A stretch of 64,000 nucleotides of DNA, from contig NZ_FQZM01000006.1 of assembly GCF_900142025.1 (NCBI RefSeq), positions 39,915-103,914 on the forward strand. Reading direction: 5' to 3'. Source of the DNA: Desulfofundulus thermosubterraneus DSM 16057 (lineage in GTDB: Bacteria; Bacillota; Desulfotomaculia; Desulfotomaculales; Desulfovirgulaceae). Positions within the stretch are counted from its first letter, which is position 1. Each line of letters begins with the position of its first letter. The notes under the pieces were generated by a model, which was not told where the DNA came from, did no database searches, and worked only from the letters and a program-made list of their open reading frames with translations. The position numbers and the translations under genes are program-made. Below, piece after piece: positions 17,286 through 26,300 of this stretch.

Positions 17286-18452
17286 GTGGGCATGATAAAT
17301 TATCACCGGACGGGGAATAGATGGATCCGCTGGCTGGCTGCCCTGAGTGTCGTGGTTTTTTTAGTTATCGTGGCTTTTGGCGGCATGCTGGCCAGTAACT
17401 ATAAGCACCTGGGGACCCTGCTGGAGGTCATTCACCTGGTCCGCACCAGGTACCTGGAACCGGTGAGTGCCACTACTCTTATTGACGGGGCCATTCGCGG
17501 CCTGGTCAAATCTCTGAACGATCCCTATTCGGTTTACCTGGACCCCGGGGAGTATGCCCGCTTGCAGGAGCAAATCCGGGGGAGTTTTGGCGGCCTGGGT
17601 ATCTTGGTGAGCATTAAAGAAGAACACCTGACAGTGGTGCGGTCCTACCAGGGTACACCGGCCTACCGGGCCGGGATCAAGCAGGGAGACGTGATTATTC
17701 GCATCGACGACCGGGATGCCCGGGGAATGGACCTGGATACGGCCGTGAGCATGATGCGCGGGCCGGCAGGCACGAAGGTCAAATTGACCATCGCCCGCAA
17801 GGGAGTGCCCCAACCCTGGGATGTAAATCTGGTCCGGGAGGAGATTAGTGTACCCACCGTAGAGGGTAAAATGATACCGGGCAAAGGAATTGGCTATATT
17901 TCCCTGACCCAGTTTACCGAAAAAACGCCGGAAGAACTGGGGGCCACCATTTCCCGTTTAAAAAAAGAAGGAATGCGAGCAGTTATCCTGGACTTGCGCA
18001 ACAATCCGGGGGGTGAGCTGCGCTCGGCAGTCAAGGTGGCCAACTACTTTATACCCCGGGGGCCGGTGGTTTACATCCAGTATCGTTCCGGCCGGGAGGA
18101 AACATATTCCTCGGAAGGGAAAAACCTCAACCTCCCTCTGGTGGTGCTCATAAACCGGGCCAGCGCCAGTGCGGCTGAGATTCTGGCCGGGGCGGTTAAA
18201 GATACCAGGGCGGGTATCCTGGTGGGAGAGAAAACCTTCGGCAAGGGCATTGTACAAACGGTTTTTGATCTGGACAACGGTGCCGGTTTGAAACTGACCA
18301 CAGCCCGTTACCTGACCCCCTCGCGCCACGACATTCATAAAAAAGGGATTACGCCGGACGTGGTGGTGGAACAGGAGCCCCAGGCGGAAGTGGATCTGCA
18401 GCTGGAACGGGCCATTGAAATCCTGGTAAGCAAGATGGCCAGGGCCGCTTGA
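17286..18452 (+). CDS. ctpB: Carboxy-terminal processing protease, S41 family (CtpA/CtpB type)
   Basis: This is a membrane-anchored serine protease of family S41. After an N-terminal membrane segment (LAALSVVVFLVIVAFGGML) come the S41 N-terminal helix region, a PDZ domain (GGLGILVSIKEEHL to GDVIIRIDDRDARGMD) and the catalytic domain. The nucleophile serine is in NRASASAAEILAGA and the lysine in GEKTFGKGIVQ. In Bacillus, CtpB cleaves a sporulation signalling protein and its gene neighbours ftsEX and minJ, matching the order here. The start is uncertain: GTG 17286 has AGGTGGG seven bases upstream; ATG 17292 and a longer frame from 17250 are also possible. Confidence 0.92.
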   Translation: MGMINYHRTGNRWIRWLAALSVVVFLVIVAFGGMLASNYKHLGTLLEVIHLVRTRYLEPVSATTLIDGAIRGLVKSLNDPYSVYLDPGEYARLQEQIRGSFGGLGILVSIKEEHLTVVRSYQGTPAYRAGIKQGDVIIRIDDRDARGMDLDTAVSMMRGPAGTKVKLTIARKGVPQPWDVNLVREEISVPTVEGKMIPGKGIGYISLTQFTEKTPEELGATISRLKKEGMRAVILDLRNNPGGELRSAVKVANYFIPRGPVVYIQYRSGREETYSSEGKNLNLPLVVLINRASASAAEILAGAVKDTRAGILVGEKTFGKGIVQTVFDLDNGAGLKLTTARYLTPSRHDIHKKGITPDVVVEQEPQAEVDLQLERAIEILVSKMARAA

Positions 18453-18473
18453 TGAGGAAAGAGTGGTGAAAAA

Positions 18474-19715
18474 ATGTTTCCTTTTAGCCAGATATTACCG
18501 GCCATTATGGCCACCCTGGTCACTGTGTTTTTCGACCCCCTGTTCTGGGTGGTGGTGCTGCTGGTGGCCCTGCAGTACCGGCGCATGGCCGCCGCCAGGA
18601 GGGAATTTTTCGGCCTGCCGGGTGCTGGCGGGGTGTGGCGTGACACTGTGGTCGCCACGGGGTACGGCCTTCTGGGCGGTTTTCTGGGCAGTTTCCTCAT
18701 GGTGCTGATCGGACTTTCCCTTACAGGCTCCGGTCTGATTTATCTCTGGCCGGTGGCCATTTTATTGATGTTGATCAATGCCCGGTTTCTCTGTTTTGCC
18801 TATGCCGGGGGGGTGCTGTCGCTCAGCAACCTCCTTTTTGGCTTTCCGGAAATACACATCGCCCAGGTGCTGGCCCTGGTGGCCATTTTACACCTGGTGG
18901 AAAGCGCGCTGATTCTGACCAGCGGCCACCTGGGAGCCGTGCCGGTTTACTTTAAATCGCCCGCCGGGCAGGTGATCGGTGGGTTTACTTTACAGCGCTT
19001 CTGGCCCATTCCCATTGTTGCCCTGGCCGTGGTCGGTCCGGCGGCGGTACAGCAGGGGGTGGCCATGCCCGATTGGTGGCCCCTGCTCAAACCGGGAGTT
19101 AGCGGTGATGCGAAGGACCTGGTCTACACCCTCATTCCGGTGGTAGCCGGGCTCGGTTACGGGGACCTGGCCATTTCCCGCAGTCCGGGAGAGAAGAGCC
19201 GCCTTTCAGCCCTTTTTCTGGGCGCCTATAGCCTTTGCCTGCTTCTCCTGGCGGTACTGTCCCAGTATGTCCGCGGTCTGGCTTTTCTGGCCGCCCTTTT
19301 TTCCCCCCTGGGACATGAAATGGTCATTTATACCGGCAAAAAAGTGGAATTTTTACGGCGCCCCCTCTTTGTACCGCCGCCCCGGGGTGTAGGGGTGCTG
19401 GATGTGGTGCCGGACAGTCCGGCCTGGCGGGCGGGGATTCGCTCGGGGGATGTGGTGCTGTTTCTAAACCAGCACCAGGTAAATTCCCGTCCAGAGCTAG
19501 AGATGGTTCTGGCCGACGTTTGGGGTCCGGTGGAGGTGCAGTTCCTGCGCGGGCAGGAGCAGGCCTTTCATCGGGAGGTGGTCTTCCGGGCTCCGGGCCG
19601 GCCCTTTGGTTTTGTACCCGTGCCCGACGGTAGTGAGGAAGCCGTCATGGACCTTTCCACCGCCGGCCCCCTGGGGCGCTTGTGGCAGGACTTCCGGCGG
19701 CGCATCAAGCGTTAA
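18474..19715 (+). CDS. Polytopic membrane protein with C-terminal PDZ domain (MinJ-like)
   Basis: This 413-residue protein has about eight hydrophobic segments, beginning LFWVVVLLVALQYRRM, and ends with a PDZ domain (GVGVLDVVPDSPAWRAGI, SGDVVLFLNQHQV). The topology, length and position behind ftsEX and a CtpB-type protease match Bacillus MinJ (YvjD), which links DivIVA to MinCD at the division site and poles. The resemblance is one of architecture and synteny rather than of long identical stretches, so the assignment is an inference. GAGTGGTG lies upstream of the ATG, and the gene starts 21 bases after the protease gene. Confidence 0.8.
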   Translation: MFPFSQILPAIMATLVTVFFDPLFWVVVLLVALQYRRMAAARREFFGLPGAGGVWRDTVVATGYGLLGGFLGSFLMVLIGLSLTGSGLIYLWPVAILLMLINARFLCFAYAGGVLSLSNLLFGFPEIHIAQVLALVAILHLVESALILTSGHLGAVPVYFKSPAGQVIGGFTLQRFWPIPIVALAVVGPAAVQQGVAMPDWWPLLKPGVSGDAKDLVYTLIPVVAGLGYGDLAISRSPGEKSRLSALFLGAYSLCLLLLAVLSQYVRGLAFLAALFSPLGHEMVIYTGKKVEFLRRPLFVPPPRGVGVLDVVPDSPAWRAGIRSGDVVLFLNQHQVNSRPELEMVLADVWGPVEVQFLRGQEQAFHREVVFRAPGRPFGFVPVPDGSEEAVMDLSTAGPLGRLWQDFRRRIKR

Positions 19716-19757
19716 TCTTTCTGCAGTACTGCCCTCGAAACCGGATATAATTTGCCG

Positions 19758-19787
19758 TTGACACATGCCGGAAGCTGGGGCTATAAT
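19758..19787 (+). promoter_or_regulatory. Sigma-A-type promoter for cooT
   Basis: TTGACA at 19758-19763 and TATAAT at 19782-19787 are both perfect consensus boxes, 18 bases apart. The cooT start lies 28 bases downstream of the -10. Confidence 0.85.
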
Positions 19788-19814
19788 CGTTTATGAAAAA
19801 AGGTGGTGAAACGC

Positions 19815-20006
19815 ATGTGTGAAGCAAATGCTTACCTGCGTAAAGATGGTAAGGAAGAACTCTTTTTAGAAAATGTGGACCGGGTGATCCCCCACGAGGA
19901 CGGGATTTTGCTGGAGGACATCTTCGGGCGGCGCAAAATAGTGAAGGCCAAGATTGTGGAGCTGGCCCTGGTGGATCACCGCATTATTTTAGAGAAAGAA
20001 GAATAA
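19815..20006 (+). CDS. cooT: CooT family nickel-binding protein
   Basis: This 63-residue protein begins MCEANAYLRKDG and contains DGILLEDIFGRRKIVKAKI, the CooT-family pattern. Characterised CooT proteins form a dimer that binds Ni(II) through the cysteine at position 2, which is present. CooT was first linked to carbon monoxide dehydrogenase maturation, but many homologs occur without it, as in this window. The ATG at 19815 is chosen because Cys must be residue 2 and AGGTGGTG lies six bases upstream. The gene has its own promoter and terminator. Its nickel client is unknown; the LarA-like protein far upstream is only a speculative link. Confidence 0.88.
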   Translation: MCEANAYLRKDGKEELFLENVDRVIPHEDGILLEDIFGRRKIVKAKIVELALVDHRIILEKEE

Positions 20007-20038
20007 GCGGCATGATAAAGGCTTAAAGCGAAAGGGGC

Positions 20039-20064
20039 AAGGGGCAGTGAAACCTGCCCCTTTT
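20039..20064 (+). terminator. Terminator after cooT
   Basis: AAGGGGCAG at 20039-20047 pairs with CTGCCCCTT at 20054-20062 around a six-base loop and is followed by TTCC. An alternative overlapping stem uses AAAGGGGCA at 20031. Confidence 0.8.
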
Positions 20065-20153
20065 CCTTGGTGGCGAAGCGAGCGTAGCGAACGGCGTGTA
20101 AACAGGCATACAGTTATTTTTCCGGGTTAGTCTTTAATGGCGGGGTGAGATAG

Positions 20154-20792
20154 TTGTTCTGGTTGCAGGAGAGCCTGTTCGGCGACCCCGGGTGGGATCT
20201 CTCCGGGATAAACGATATGGCCGCCCTGGAGGAAAAGGTCAAAACATGCAACCGCTGCGGCCTGCGGGCGGGCTGTCAGGGAGTAGTTTTTGGCGAGGGC
20301 AATCCCGCGGCCAAAGTTGTACTTTGCGGTGAAGGGCCGGGTGCCGACGAAGACCGTTTGGGCCGGCCCTTTGTGGGGAAGGCCGGCCAGTTGCTGGACA
20401 AGATTTTAGAGGCCTGCGGTTTCGGGCGTTTTGAGCACGTTTACATATTGAACACTGTGAAATGCCGTCCTCCCGGCAACCGGATACCCACCGAAGAGGA
20501 GCGGGCGGCCTGCCGACCCAACCTGGAGGCCCAGCTGCGCATTTTACAGCCCCGGATTATGGTCTTGCTTGGGGCTACCGCCCTCCAGGCCGTACTGGAC
20601 TCCCGGGGGCGCATCACCCGGGACCGGGGACGCTGGGTGGAAAAAAACGGGGTCTGGATCATGCCCACCTACCACCCGGCGGCCTTACTGCGCAACCCCA
20701 ACTTGAAAAAGGATACGTGGGAGGACTTCAAGCAGGTGGTGGCCAAGTACCGGGAGCTGGTCGACCCCAACCATTACTCTCCCCATTGTTGA
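20154..20792 (+). CDS. Type 4 (thermostable-type) uracil-DNA glycosylase
   Basis: This enzyme excises uracil from DNA. The 212 residues carry the family 4 marks: motif 1 GEGPGADEDRLGRPFVG, the C-terminal motif HPAALLRNPN, and four cysteines that bind an Fe-S cluster (CNRC near the N-terminus, then NTVKCRPPGNR and ACRP). This family is common in thermophiles and anaerobes. The start is TTG 20154 with GGGGTGAG upstream. It stands alone in a region of DNA repair genes (uvrB, uvrA, uvrC lie downstream), but not in the same operon. Confidence 0.93.
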   Translation: MFWLQESLFGDPGWDLSGINDMAALEEKVKTCNRCGLRAGCQGVVFGEGNPAAKVVLCGEGPGADEDRLGRPFVGKAGQLLDKILEACGFGRFEHVYILNTVKCRPPGNRIPTEEERAACRPNLEAQLRILQPRIMVLLGATALQAVLDSRGRITRDRGRWVEKNGVWIMPTYHPAALLRNPNLKKDTWEDFKQVVAKYRELVDPNHYSPHC

Positions 20793-20917
20793 AAATCGCC
20801 ACGGGGCGAAGGGTGATGGCCGTCACCCCCGGCCGCATTGCTCGCCGCGTGCGCATTTTACGCGGAAGCCAAGGAGTGAGCGGGATAACGCCGTGCCTTA
20901 AGCGAGTTGTTTAACAC

Positions 20918-21211
20918 CTAGCCGGTAGTTCTGACAGGTCCCGGCAGGTCCGGGGGCCAGGCGGTAACGCCCCTGCGCCGGGCCTGGATTAAAAGCGCGA
21001 TGAATCTCCGCTCCGCGGTATTTATCTTGAAAATTACATAATCAACCATTTCACTATCCACCAGGTGAAATTCCCTCAAGGCTTCTTGCCACTCCCGGCG
21101 GGCCTCATCAATGATTTCCACCAGGGTCGGCATCCGGTGCCGGCAAAACGATCCCATCCATCGTGAAATGCCCCTGAGTACTGATTGCCAGAGAACCAGC
21201 AGTTTGTTCAA
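20918..21211 (-). CDS. YaaL family protein (DUF2508)
   Basis: This small protein of about 97 residues has the DUF2508/YaaL pattern: IIDEARREWQEALREFHLV, then a helix with AERRFIALLIQARRRG. In Bacillus, yaaL lies next to recR, but no recombination genes are near here. It is encoded opposite to its neighbours. The start is TTG 21211 with GGGAGGTGG immediately upstream; a TTG at 21229 would put that site inside the gene. Function is unknown. Confidence 0.72.
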   Translation of the reverse strand: MNKLLVLWQSVLRGISRWMGSFCRHRMPTLVEIIDEARREWQEALREFHLVDSEMVDYVIFKINTAERRFIALLIQARRRGVTAWPPDLPGPVRTTG

Positions 21212-21248
21212 GGGGACCACCTCCCACAACCTATGGTTATGAGCCTGT

Positions 21249-21273
21249 AGCCCTCTGTAGAAGGGCTTTTTTT
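21249..21273 (+). terminator. Terminator-like hairpin with no clear upstream gene on its strand
   Basis: AGCCCT at 21249-21254 pairs with AGGGCT at 21262-21267, followed by a run of Ts to 21273. It works only in plus orientation, while the gene just before it (YaaL) is on the minus strand. It may end an antisense or small RNA, or transcripts running on from 20792. Confidence 0.6.
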
Positions 21274-21401
21274 GTTGAATGCAAAAGGCCGGGCATATTA
21301 TATTTCCGGCGGAGGGTAAGCATAATACCCTTAAGATACCAAAGGTTCACTGTCCATGGTAGCGTGTTTTGGAGCTTTCACTGCGGGGAGGGTCTTGGAA
21401 G

Positions 21402-22862
21402 ATGGTCCGGTGCGCCGGGTGGAAGAAGGCGGGGCTGCCTATTTTCCTGGCTGTGTTGCTAATTTTAACTGGATGTCCCGGGCGGGGTGAACAGGAGCAA
21501 CAAATGACCCCCCAACTGCGGATTGCCGTCAGCCTGGCCGATATGCAGCGGGACGGCAACCAGATCATCAAGCAGGTGATGAACCGGCGCAGGCGCGAGG
21601 AAAAGATGGACATCACCTGGCTGGATGCGAAAAACGATCCCGCGCAGCAGGAAAAACAGCTGCAGCAGCTTGCCGGACGGCGGGTTAAAGCCGTGGTGCT
21701 CCAGGCGGTGGATCCGGCGAGTGCCCCCCGTCTTGTGCAGCAGCTGGTACAGAATAATATCAAGGTAGTGGCCCTGGAAACCCTGCCCGCCAATACACCG
21801 GTGGATGCCTACGTGGCCTCAGATCACGCCAGGGCGGGAGAGTTGCAGGTCCAATTCATTAACGAGGCCCTCCGGCAGGCCGCCGGTATGCCTGCCGGGC
21901 CGGGAGCTTCCTCCGGCGGCCAGGGTGGCCAGACCGGCGGGCAAGGTCAGGGTGATCAGGCCGGCGGCGGCCAGGGGCAGGGTACCGCCCAGATGACCAT
22001 GCCCGGCAGGCAGCTTCCTTCCAGACGACCCCTTAACGTAATGATCCTGGCCGGTGATCCCCGGGACAACGCCGCCCGGGAAATTGTGTTCGCGGCCAGG
22101 AAAGCGCTGGAGGCTAACCCCCAGGTACGGGTGGTGGAAGAGGCCCAGCAACCGGGAAATCAGCCAGCCATGGCCAGCCTTGCCGTGCAGCAGGCCCTGG
22201 CCAGGTTCAACAATAAAATTGATGTTATTCTGGCCAGTGACAGCCGGCTGGCCACAGCCGCGGTGGAGGTCCTCAAAGCGGCAGGCTTGAACAACCGCGT
22301 ACTTACAGTGGGGGTGGGGGCTGATAGGGAGGCTTCCCGGGCCCTGCGAGCCGGGGAGCATGATGCGGAAGTGGACACCAGGCCCGATTTGCTGGGGCAG
22401 TACGCCCTGGACGCGGCGGTGGGCCTGGCCAAAACAGGGTACTGGCAGTACGACACCCGGGTGATCAGCGGCGATTACAGCATTCCGGCCCGCATTGTAC
22501 CCGTGCGGTTGATTCAGTCCGCCAACGCCTATTTGCTGCAGGAGCGCTGGGGAAAGGAAATGGAGCAAAAGCAGGGTGGGGGTCAGGGCCAGGGCGAAGG
22601 CCAGGCCGGAGGTAGCGACCAGGGCAGCAGTTCCTCCAACCAATCCGGCCAGCAGGGCGGTGAGGGTAAACAAAAGCCCCGCACCACCTTGCGCATTACC
22701 ACCCGCGAGGGGAAAACGGTGGAGGTGCAGATCCAGGGCGAGGTGGAGCGCATTGAAAGTGTGGAAGGCGGCGGAGCCCAGCAAATGCCCGTGCCGGCCG
22801 GGGGAGCCGGCGGTGGCGGCGTCCCCGGTGGAGGAGGCGCTGGCGGTGGAGGCGGTACGTAA
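21402..22862 (+). CDS. Substrate-binding lipoprotein (sugar-binding-protein-like) with Gly/Gln-rich linkers
   Basis: This is a predicted lipoprotein: the signal sequence ends in the lipobox LILTGC, so it should be anchored outside the membrane. The folded parts resemble periplasmic sugar-binding proteins of the ribose type (Peripla_BP_4): LRIAVSLADMQRDGNQI, VVLQAVDPASAPRLVQQ, VDAYVASDHARAGEL and IDVILASDSRLATAAVEV. Unusual low-complexity segments of G, Q and S interrupt it at about residues 165-200 and 390-430, and the C-terminus is nearly pure glycine. No ABC transporter genes are next to it. The ATG at 21402 has GGGGAGGG upstream. It may sense rather than transport a ligand. Confidence 0.78.
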   Translation: MVRCAGWKKAGLPIFLAVLLILTGCPGRGEQEQQMTPQLRIAVSLADMQRDGNQIIKQVMNRRRREEKMDITWLDAKNDPAQQEKQLQQLAGRRVKAVVLQAVDPASAPRLVQQLVQNNIKVVALETLPANTPVDAYVASDHARAGELQVQFINEALRQAAGMPAGPGASSGGQGGQTGGQGQGDQAGGGQGQGTAQMTMPGRQLPSRRPLNVMILAGDPRDNAAREIVFAARKALEANPQVRVVEEAQQPGNQPAMASLAVQQALARFNNKIDVILASDSRLATAAVEVLKAAGLNNRVLTVGVGADREASRALRAGEHDAEVDTRPDLLGQYALDAAVGLAKTGYWQYDTRVISGDYSIPARIVPVRLIQSANAYLLQERWGKEMEQKQGGGQGQGEGQAGGSDQGSSSSNQSGQQGGEGKQKPRTTLRITTREGKTVEVQIQGEVERIESVEGGGAQQMPVPAGGAGGGGVPGGGGAGGGGGT

Positions 22863-22949
22863 GCAAAGCGGCAATGCCTTTGAAAAAAACTGGATAACAA
22901 AAGACCATTTCCCCGGGAAGAGGAGATGGCCGTATAAAATTTAAGTAGG

Positions 22950-23361
22950 CCCATGACGCATTCAGCGCCACTAACAGCGGATAAAATGGCCGCCGTTTTG
23001 CACGAAGCGAGCGACCTTGAGCCGAGCAGGTGCCAAACTTAGCGAGACCGAGGGCGGAGGCGGGGCCGAGGGCATGGATGCCGGGAATGGAGGTTAGAGG
23101 TCGGAAGTCGGAAAAGAGGAAGGAATTCGCGTAGCGAATTCCAACAGCAGTTCTAACCTCTGACATCTGACTTCCAACGTCCAAATTTGCCGGGAACCCC
23201 GCCGGAGCCCGAGGTCGAGCGTTAGTTTGCCCAGCACTCACTGCAACCAGAGTTCTCTGATGGGATGAGTGCTGACTATAACTGTTTAAATGCCTTCGGA
23301 GGTACCTGCACCCGGTGAGTGCTGGGGAACGGAGCGAGCGCGTGCAAAACGGCAGGCGAGT
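22950..23361. repeat. Composite nested palindromic repeat, copy A
   Basis: The left end has the 22-mer CCCATGACGCATTCAGCGCCAC (22950-22971), also found exactly at 35766-35787. Outer arms GCCGTTTTGCAC (22992-23003) and GTGCAAAACGGC (23342-23353) are inverted repeats. The inner core at 23230-23326 (97 bases) is bounded by CCCAGCACTCAC and GTGAGTGCTGGG. The right flank, GGCAGGCGA, is also shared with the second locus. Confidence 0.85.
23091..23175. repeat. GGAAT-core hairpin repeat, copy 1
   Basis: A perfect inner hairpin, GGAATTCGC (23122-23130) and GCGAATTCC (23134-23142), is flanked by imperfect inverted arms built from GGTCGGAAGTC-type units. A second member with the same plan is at 40557-40651. 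This copy lies inside composite repeat A and probably inserted there. Confidence 0.7.
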
Positions 23362-23520
23362 ACAGAGTTACCTACTGAATCTTAATACGAACGAGACACC
23401 TGCTGGAGCTTGACACGGACCAGGAGATGGTCTTTTTACACCCGGACCGCAAAATATAGTATAATATCTCGTTACAGGGCAATCTGGTTATCTGGTTGCT
23501 TAACGGGAGGAGAACCCCTT

Positions 23521-24213
23521 TTGAAAGTACGCATCAACGACTGCCTTCTGGGCGGAAAACCGGCCTATGATGTGCAAATAGTCCACGAAGGCGCCACGGT
23601 GCAGGATTACCTGGATGCCTTAAACGATTTTATCCGGGAACACTGTCCTCCCTGCAACGGCTGCACCGCCTGCTGCTGGGAGAGGGTCCCCCTTACCTAC
23701 CCCGATGTGGCTGCTTTCCTGCGGGACGGCCGGTTCGGGCGGCAGTTCCAGGGGCTGCCTGCGCCCCTGTCATCCTTCCTGCAGCAGTACGGTTACGTTT
23801 ACGTGGAAGGGCCGGTGGTGGATATCAGCTTGGGGTTTAAATCCGACGGCTCCTGCATTTTCCTGGATACCCGGCGGGGCCGGTGCTCCATTTATCGCCT
23901 GCGCCCCATGGTCTGCCAGACCTACACCTGCCGCCGGGCCACCCGGCGGGCCCGGGAGCTCAGGGGCCTGGTGGTGAATGCCGGCATGGACGAACTGGTC
24001 CGGCGCTGGCTCCTGGAGGGCCGGCGCTGCGGCCGGACGCCGGTGATCCATGAAGGCCGCCGGCCCCGCCCGCGCCTTAAGGACTATTCCCCCGGAGCTT
24101 TCAGCGGCAGGGAAAGGTTTTCCGGGATTCCCTTGAAGAAAATCTGCCCGCCCGGGTTATGGCGGGAATTGTATGGTTTGCCTGGAACTGGCTCCGACCA
24201 CATTGACAGGTAA
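23521..24213 (+). CDS. YkgJ-family cysteine-cluster protein
   Basis: This 230-residue protein carries the Fe-S or zinc-binding cysteine pattern of the YkgJ/CxxCxxCC family (CPPCNGCTACCWERVPLTYPD), then DGSCIFLDTRRGRCSIYRLR and PMVCQTYTCRRA. Family members are generally uncharacterised and are thought to bind an Fe-S cluster. The N-terminal 45 residues hold a separate short segment. The TTG at 23521 has GGGAGGAG eight bases upstream; the open frame extends further upstream without a ribosome site. It is followed by uvrB 42 bases later. Confidence 0.82.
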   Translation: MKVRINDCLLGGKPAYDVQIVHEGATVQDYLDALNDFIREHCPPCNGCTACCWERVPLTYPDVAAFLRDGRFGRQFQGLPAPLSSFLQQYGYVYVEGPVVDISLGFKSDGSCIFLDTRRGRCSIYRLRPMVCQTYTCRRATRRARELRGLVVNAGMDELVRRWLLEGRRCGRTPVIHEGRRPRPRLKDYSPGAFSGRERFSGIPLKKICPPGLWRELYGLPGTGSDHIDR

Positions 24214-24255
24214 TTAAAAGGGGGATAGAATCAATTAAGAAGTGGGGTGGTGAAG

Positions 24256-26298
24256 TTGTCTTACCAGGAGCGTCCTTTCAAACTGAAATCGGATTTCCAG
24301 CCCCGGGGCGACCAGCCCAGGGCCATTGCCCGGCTGGTGGAAGGGCTGCAAAAGGGCTACCCCATGCAAACCCTTTTAGGGGTCACCGGTTCCGGGAAGA
24401 CCTATACCATGGCCCAGGTAATCCAGGCGGTGCAGCGCCCTACCCTGGTGCTGGCCCCCAACAAGACCCTGGCCGCCCAGCTCTGCAGCGAGTTCCGGGA
24501 GTTCTTTCCCGAGAACGCGGTGGAATACTTTATCAGCTATTATGATTACTACCAGCCCGAAGCCTATATACCGCAGACGGATACCTATATCGAAAAGGAT
24601 TCCTCCATCAACGACGAGATAGATAAGCTGCGCCACTCGGCCACCTGCGCCCTTTTTGAGCGGCGGGACGTGATCATCGTGGCCAGCGTATCCTGCATCT
24701 ACGGTTTGGGTGACCCCGAGGAATACCGCACCCTGGTGCTCTCCTTGCGCAAGGGGGGTACCTATGACCGGGATGCGGTATTGCGCAAGCTGGTGGAGAT
24801 CCAGTACGAGCGCAACGATGTGAACTTCACCCGGGGAAAATTCCGCGTGCTGGGGGATGTGGTGGAGGTCTTCCCCGCGTCCTACACCGAAAAGGCCATC
24901 CGCATCGATTTCTTCGGTGACGAAATCGAGCGGTTGCTGGAGTTCGACGTGCTCACCGGGGAGATCATCGGGGAGCGCCAGCACGTGTCCATCTTCCCGG
25001 CTAGCCACTACACCGTTTCCCGGCCCCGCATGGAAAGGGCCATCGCGGCCATTGAGGCCGAACTGGAGGAGAGGCTGGCCGAGCTGCGGAAGCAGGGCAA
25101 GCTGCTGGAGGCCCAGCGGTTGGAGCAGCGGACCCGGTACGACATCGAGATGATGCGGGAGATGGGTTACTGCAAGGGCATTGAGAACTACTCCCGCCAC
25201 CTGACGGGCAGGGCTCCCGGGGAGCCCCCCTATACCCTGCTGGACTACTTCCCCCAGGACTTCCTGCTTTTCATTGACGAATCCCACGTGGCCGTGCCCC
25301 AGGTGCGGGGGATGTACGAGGGCGACCGCTCCCGTAAGGCGGCCCTGGTGGAATACGGCTTCCGCCTGCCCTCGGCCTTTGACAACCGGCCTCTCAAGTT
25401 TGAGGAGTTCGAGCGGAAGATCAACCAGGTCATCTTCGTCTCCGCCACCCCCGGCCCCTATGAACTGGAGCGCAGCAGCCAGGTGGTGGAGCAGATCATC
25501 CGGCCCACCGGGCTGGTGGACCCCGAGCTTTCGGTGCGGCCCACCCGGGGCCAGATCGACGACCTGGTGGCGGAGATCCGGCAGCGGGTGGCCAAAAACC
25601 AGCGGGTGCTGGTGACCACCCTGACCAAGAAAATGGCCGAGGATCTCACCGACTACCTGCGGGAACTGGGCATCAAGGTGCGCTACATGCACTCGGAGAT
25701 CAACGCCATCGAGCGCATGGAAATTGTCCGGGACCTGCGCCTGGGGGTCTTCGACGTGCTGGTGGGGATCAACCTTTTGCGGGAGGGCCTGGACCTGCCC
25801 GAGGTCAGCCTGGTGGCCATCCTGGATGCCGACAAGGAGGGTTACCTGCGCTCGGAGCGCTCCCTGATCCAGACCATCGGCCGGGCCGCCCGCAACGCGG
25901 AGGGCAAGGTGATCCTCTATGCCGACCGCATTACCGAATCCATGGACCGGGCGATCAAGGAAACGGAACGCCGGCGCCGCATCCAGATGGAATACAACGA
26001 AAAACACGGCATCATCCCCCGCACGGTGGTCAAGGGGGTGCGGGACGTGATTGAGGCCACGCGGGTGGCGGAGCCAAAGGCCGCTTACCAGGCCAAGGAT
26101 AAGCCCCGGCCGAAGAAGCGGACCAGGAAAGAGCTGAAGCAGTTGATTGCCCGCCTGGAAAAGGAAATGCGGGAAGCCGCCCGCCACCTGGAGTTCGAAA
26201 AGGCGGCGGAGCTGCGGGATGCGATCATCGAATTGCGGCTGGAGCTCCAGGGCCTCGACAGGCGCCTGGTGCCCATAGGGGAGGTTGTGGGGGAGTAG
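24256..26298 (+). CDS. uvrB: Excinuclease ABC subunit B
   Basis: UvrB is the damage-verifying helicase of nucleotide excision repair. The 680 residues contain Walker [11 protein letters not shown], the beta-hairpin region with [12 protein letters not shown], the DEAD-like motif LLFIDESHV, helicase motif QTIGRAARN, and the UvrC-binding UVR motif near the C-terminus ([21 protein letters not shown]). Length is typical. The TTG at 24256 has GGGGTGG five bases upstream; GTG codons at 24247 and 24250 are alternatives. The gene ends two bases before the converging Uma2 gene, which separates it from uvrA. Confidence 0.97.
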   Translation: MSYQERPFKLKSDFQPRGDQPRAIARLVEGLQKGYPMQTLLGVTGSGKTYTMAQVIQAVQRPTLVLAPNKTLAAQLCSEFREFFPENAVEYFISYYDYYQPEAYIPQTDTYIEKDSSINDEIDKLRHSATCALFERRDVIIVASVSCIYGLGDPEEYRTLVLSLRKGGTYDRDAVLRKLVEIQYERNDVNFTRGKFRVLGDVVEVFPASYTEKAIRIDFFGDEIERLLEFDVLTGEIIGERQHVSIFPASHYTVSRPRMERAIAAIEAELEERLAELRKQGKLLEAQRLEQRTRYDIEMMREMGYCKGIENYSRHLTGRAPGEPPYTLLDYFPQDFLLFIDESHVAVPQVRGMYEGDRSRKAALVEYGFRLPSAFDNRPLKFEEFERKINQVIFVSATPGPYELERSSQVVEQIIRPTGLVDPELSVRPTRGQIDDLVAEIRQRVAKNQRVLVTTLTKKMAEDLTDYLRELGIKVRYMHSEINAIERMEIVRDLRLGVFDVLVGINLLREGLDLPEVSLVAILDADKEGYLRSERSLIQTIGRAARNAEGKVILYADRITESMDRAIKETERRRRIQMEYNEKHGIIPRTVVKGVRDVIEATRVAEPKAAYQAKDKPRPKKRTRKELKQLIARLEKEMREAARHLEFEKAAELRDAIIELRLELQGLDRRLVPIGEVVGE

Positions 26299-26300
26299 CA

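Larger units (their letters stand above)
22863..23520. other. 658-base intergenic region made mostly of repeats
   Basis: No gene is seen. It holds the first copy of the composite palindromic repeat (22950-23361), the GGAATTCGC hairpin (23091-23175) and a probable promoter for the next gene (TATAAT at 23460-23465 with TTTACA 19 bases upstream). Open frames here have no ribosome sites. Confidence 0.7.

Noticed and set aside
23410..23415. Perfect TTGACA as a -35 box
   Set aside because: No -10-like box lies 16-19 bases downstream; the TATAAT at 23460 is too far.
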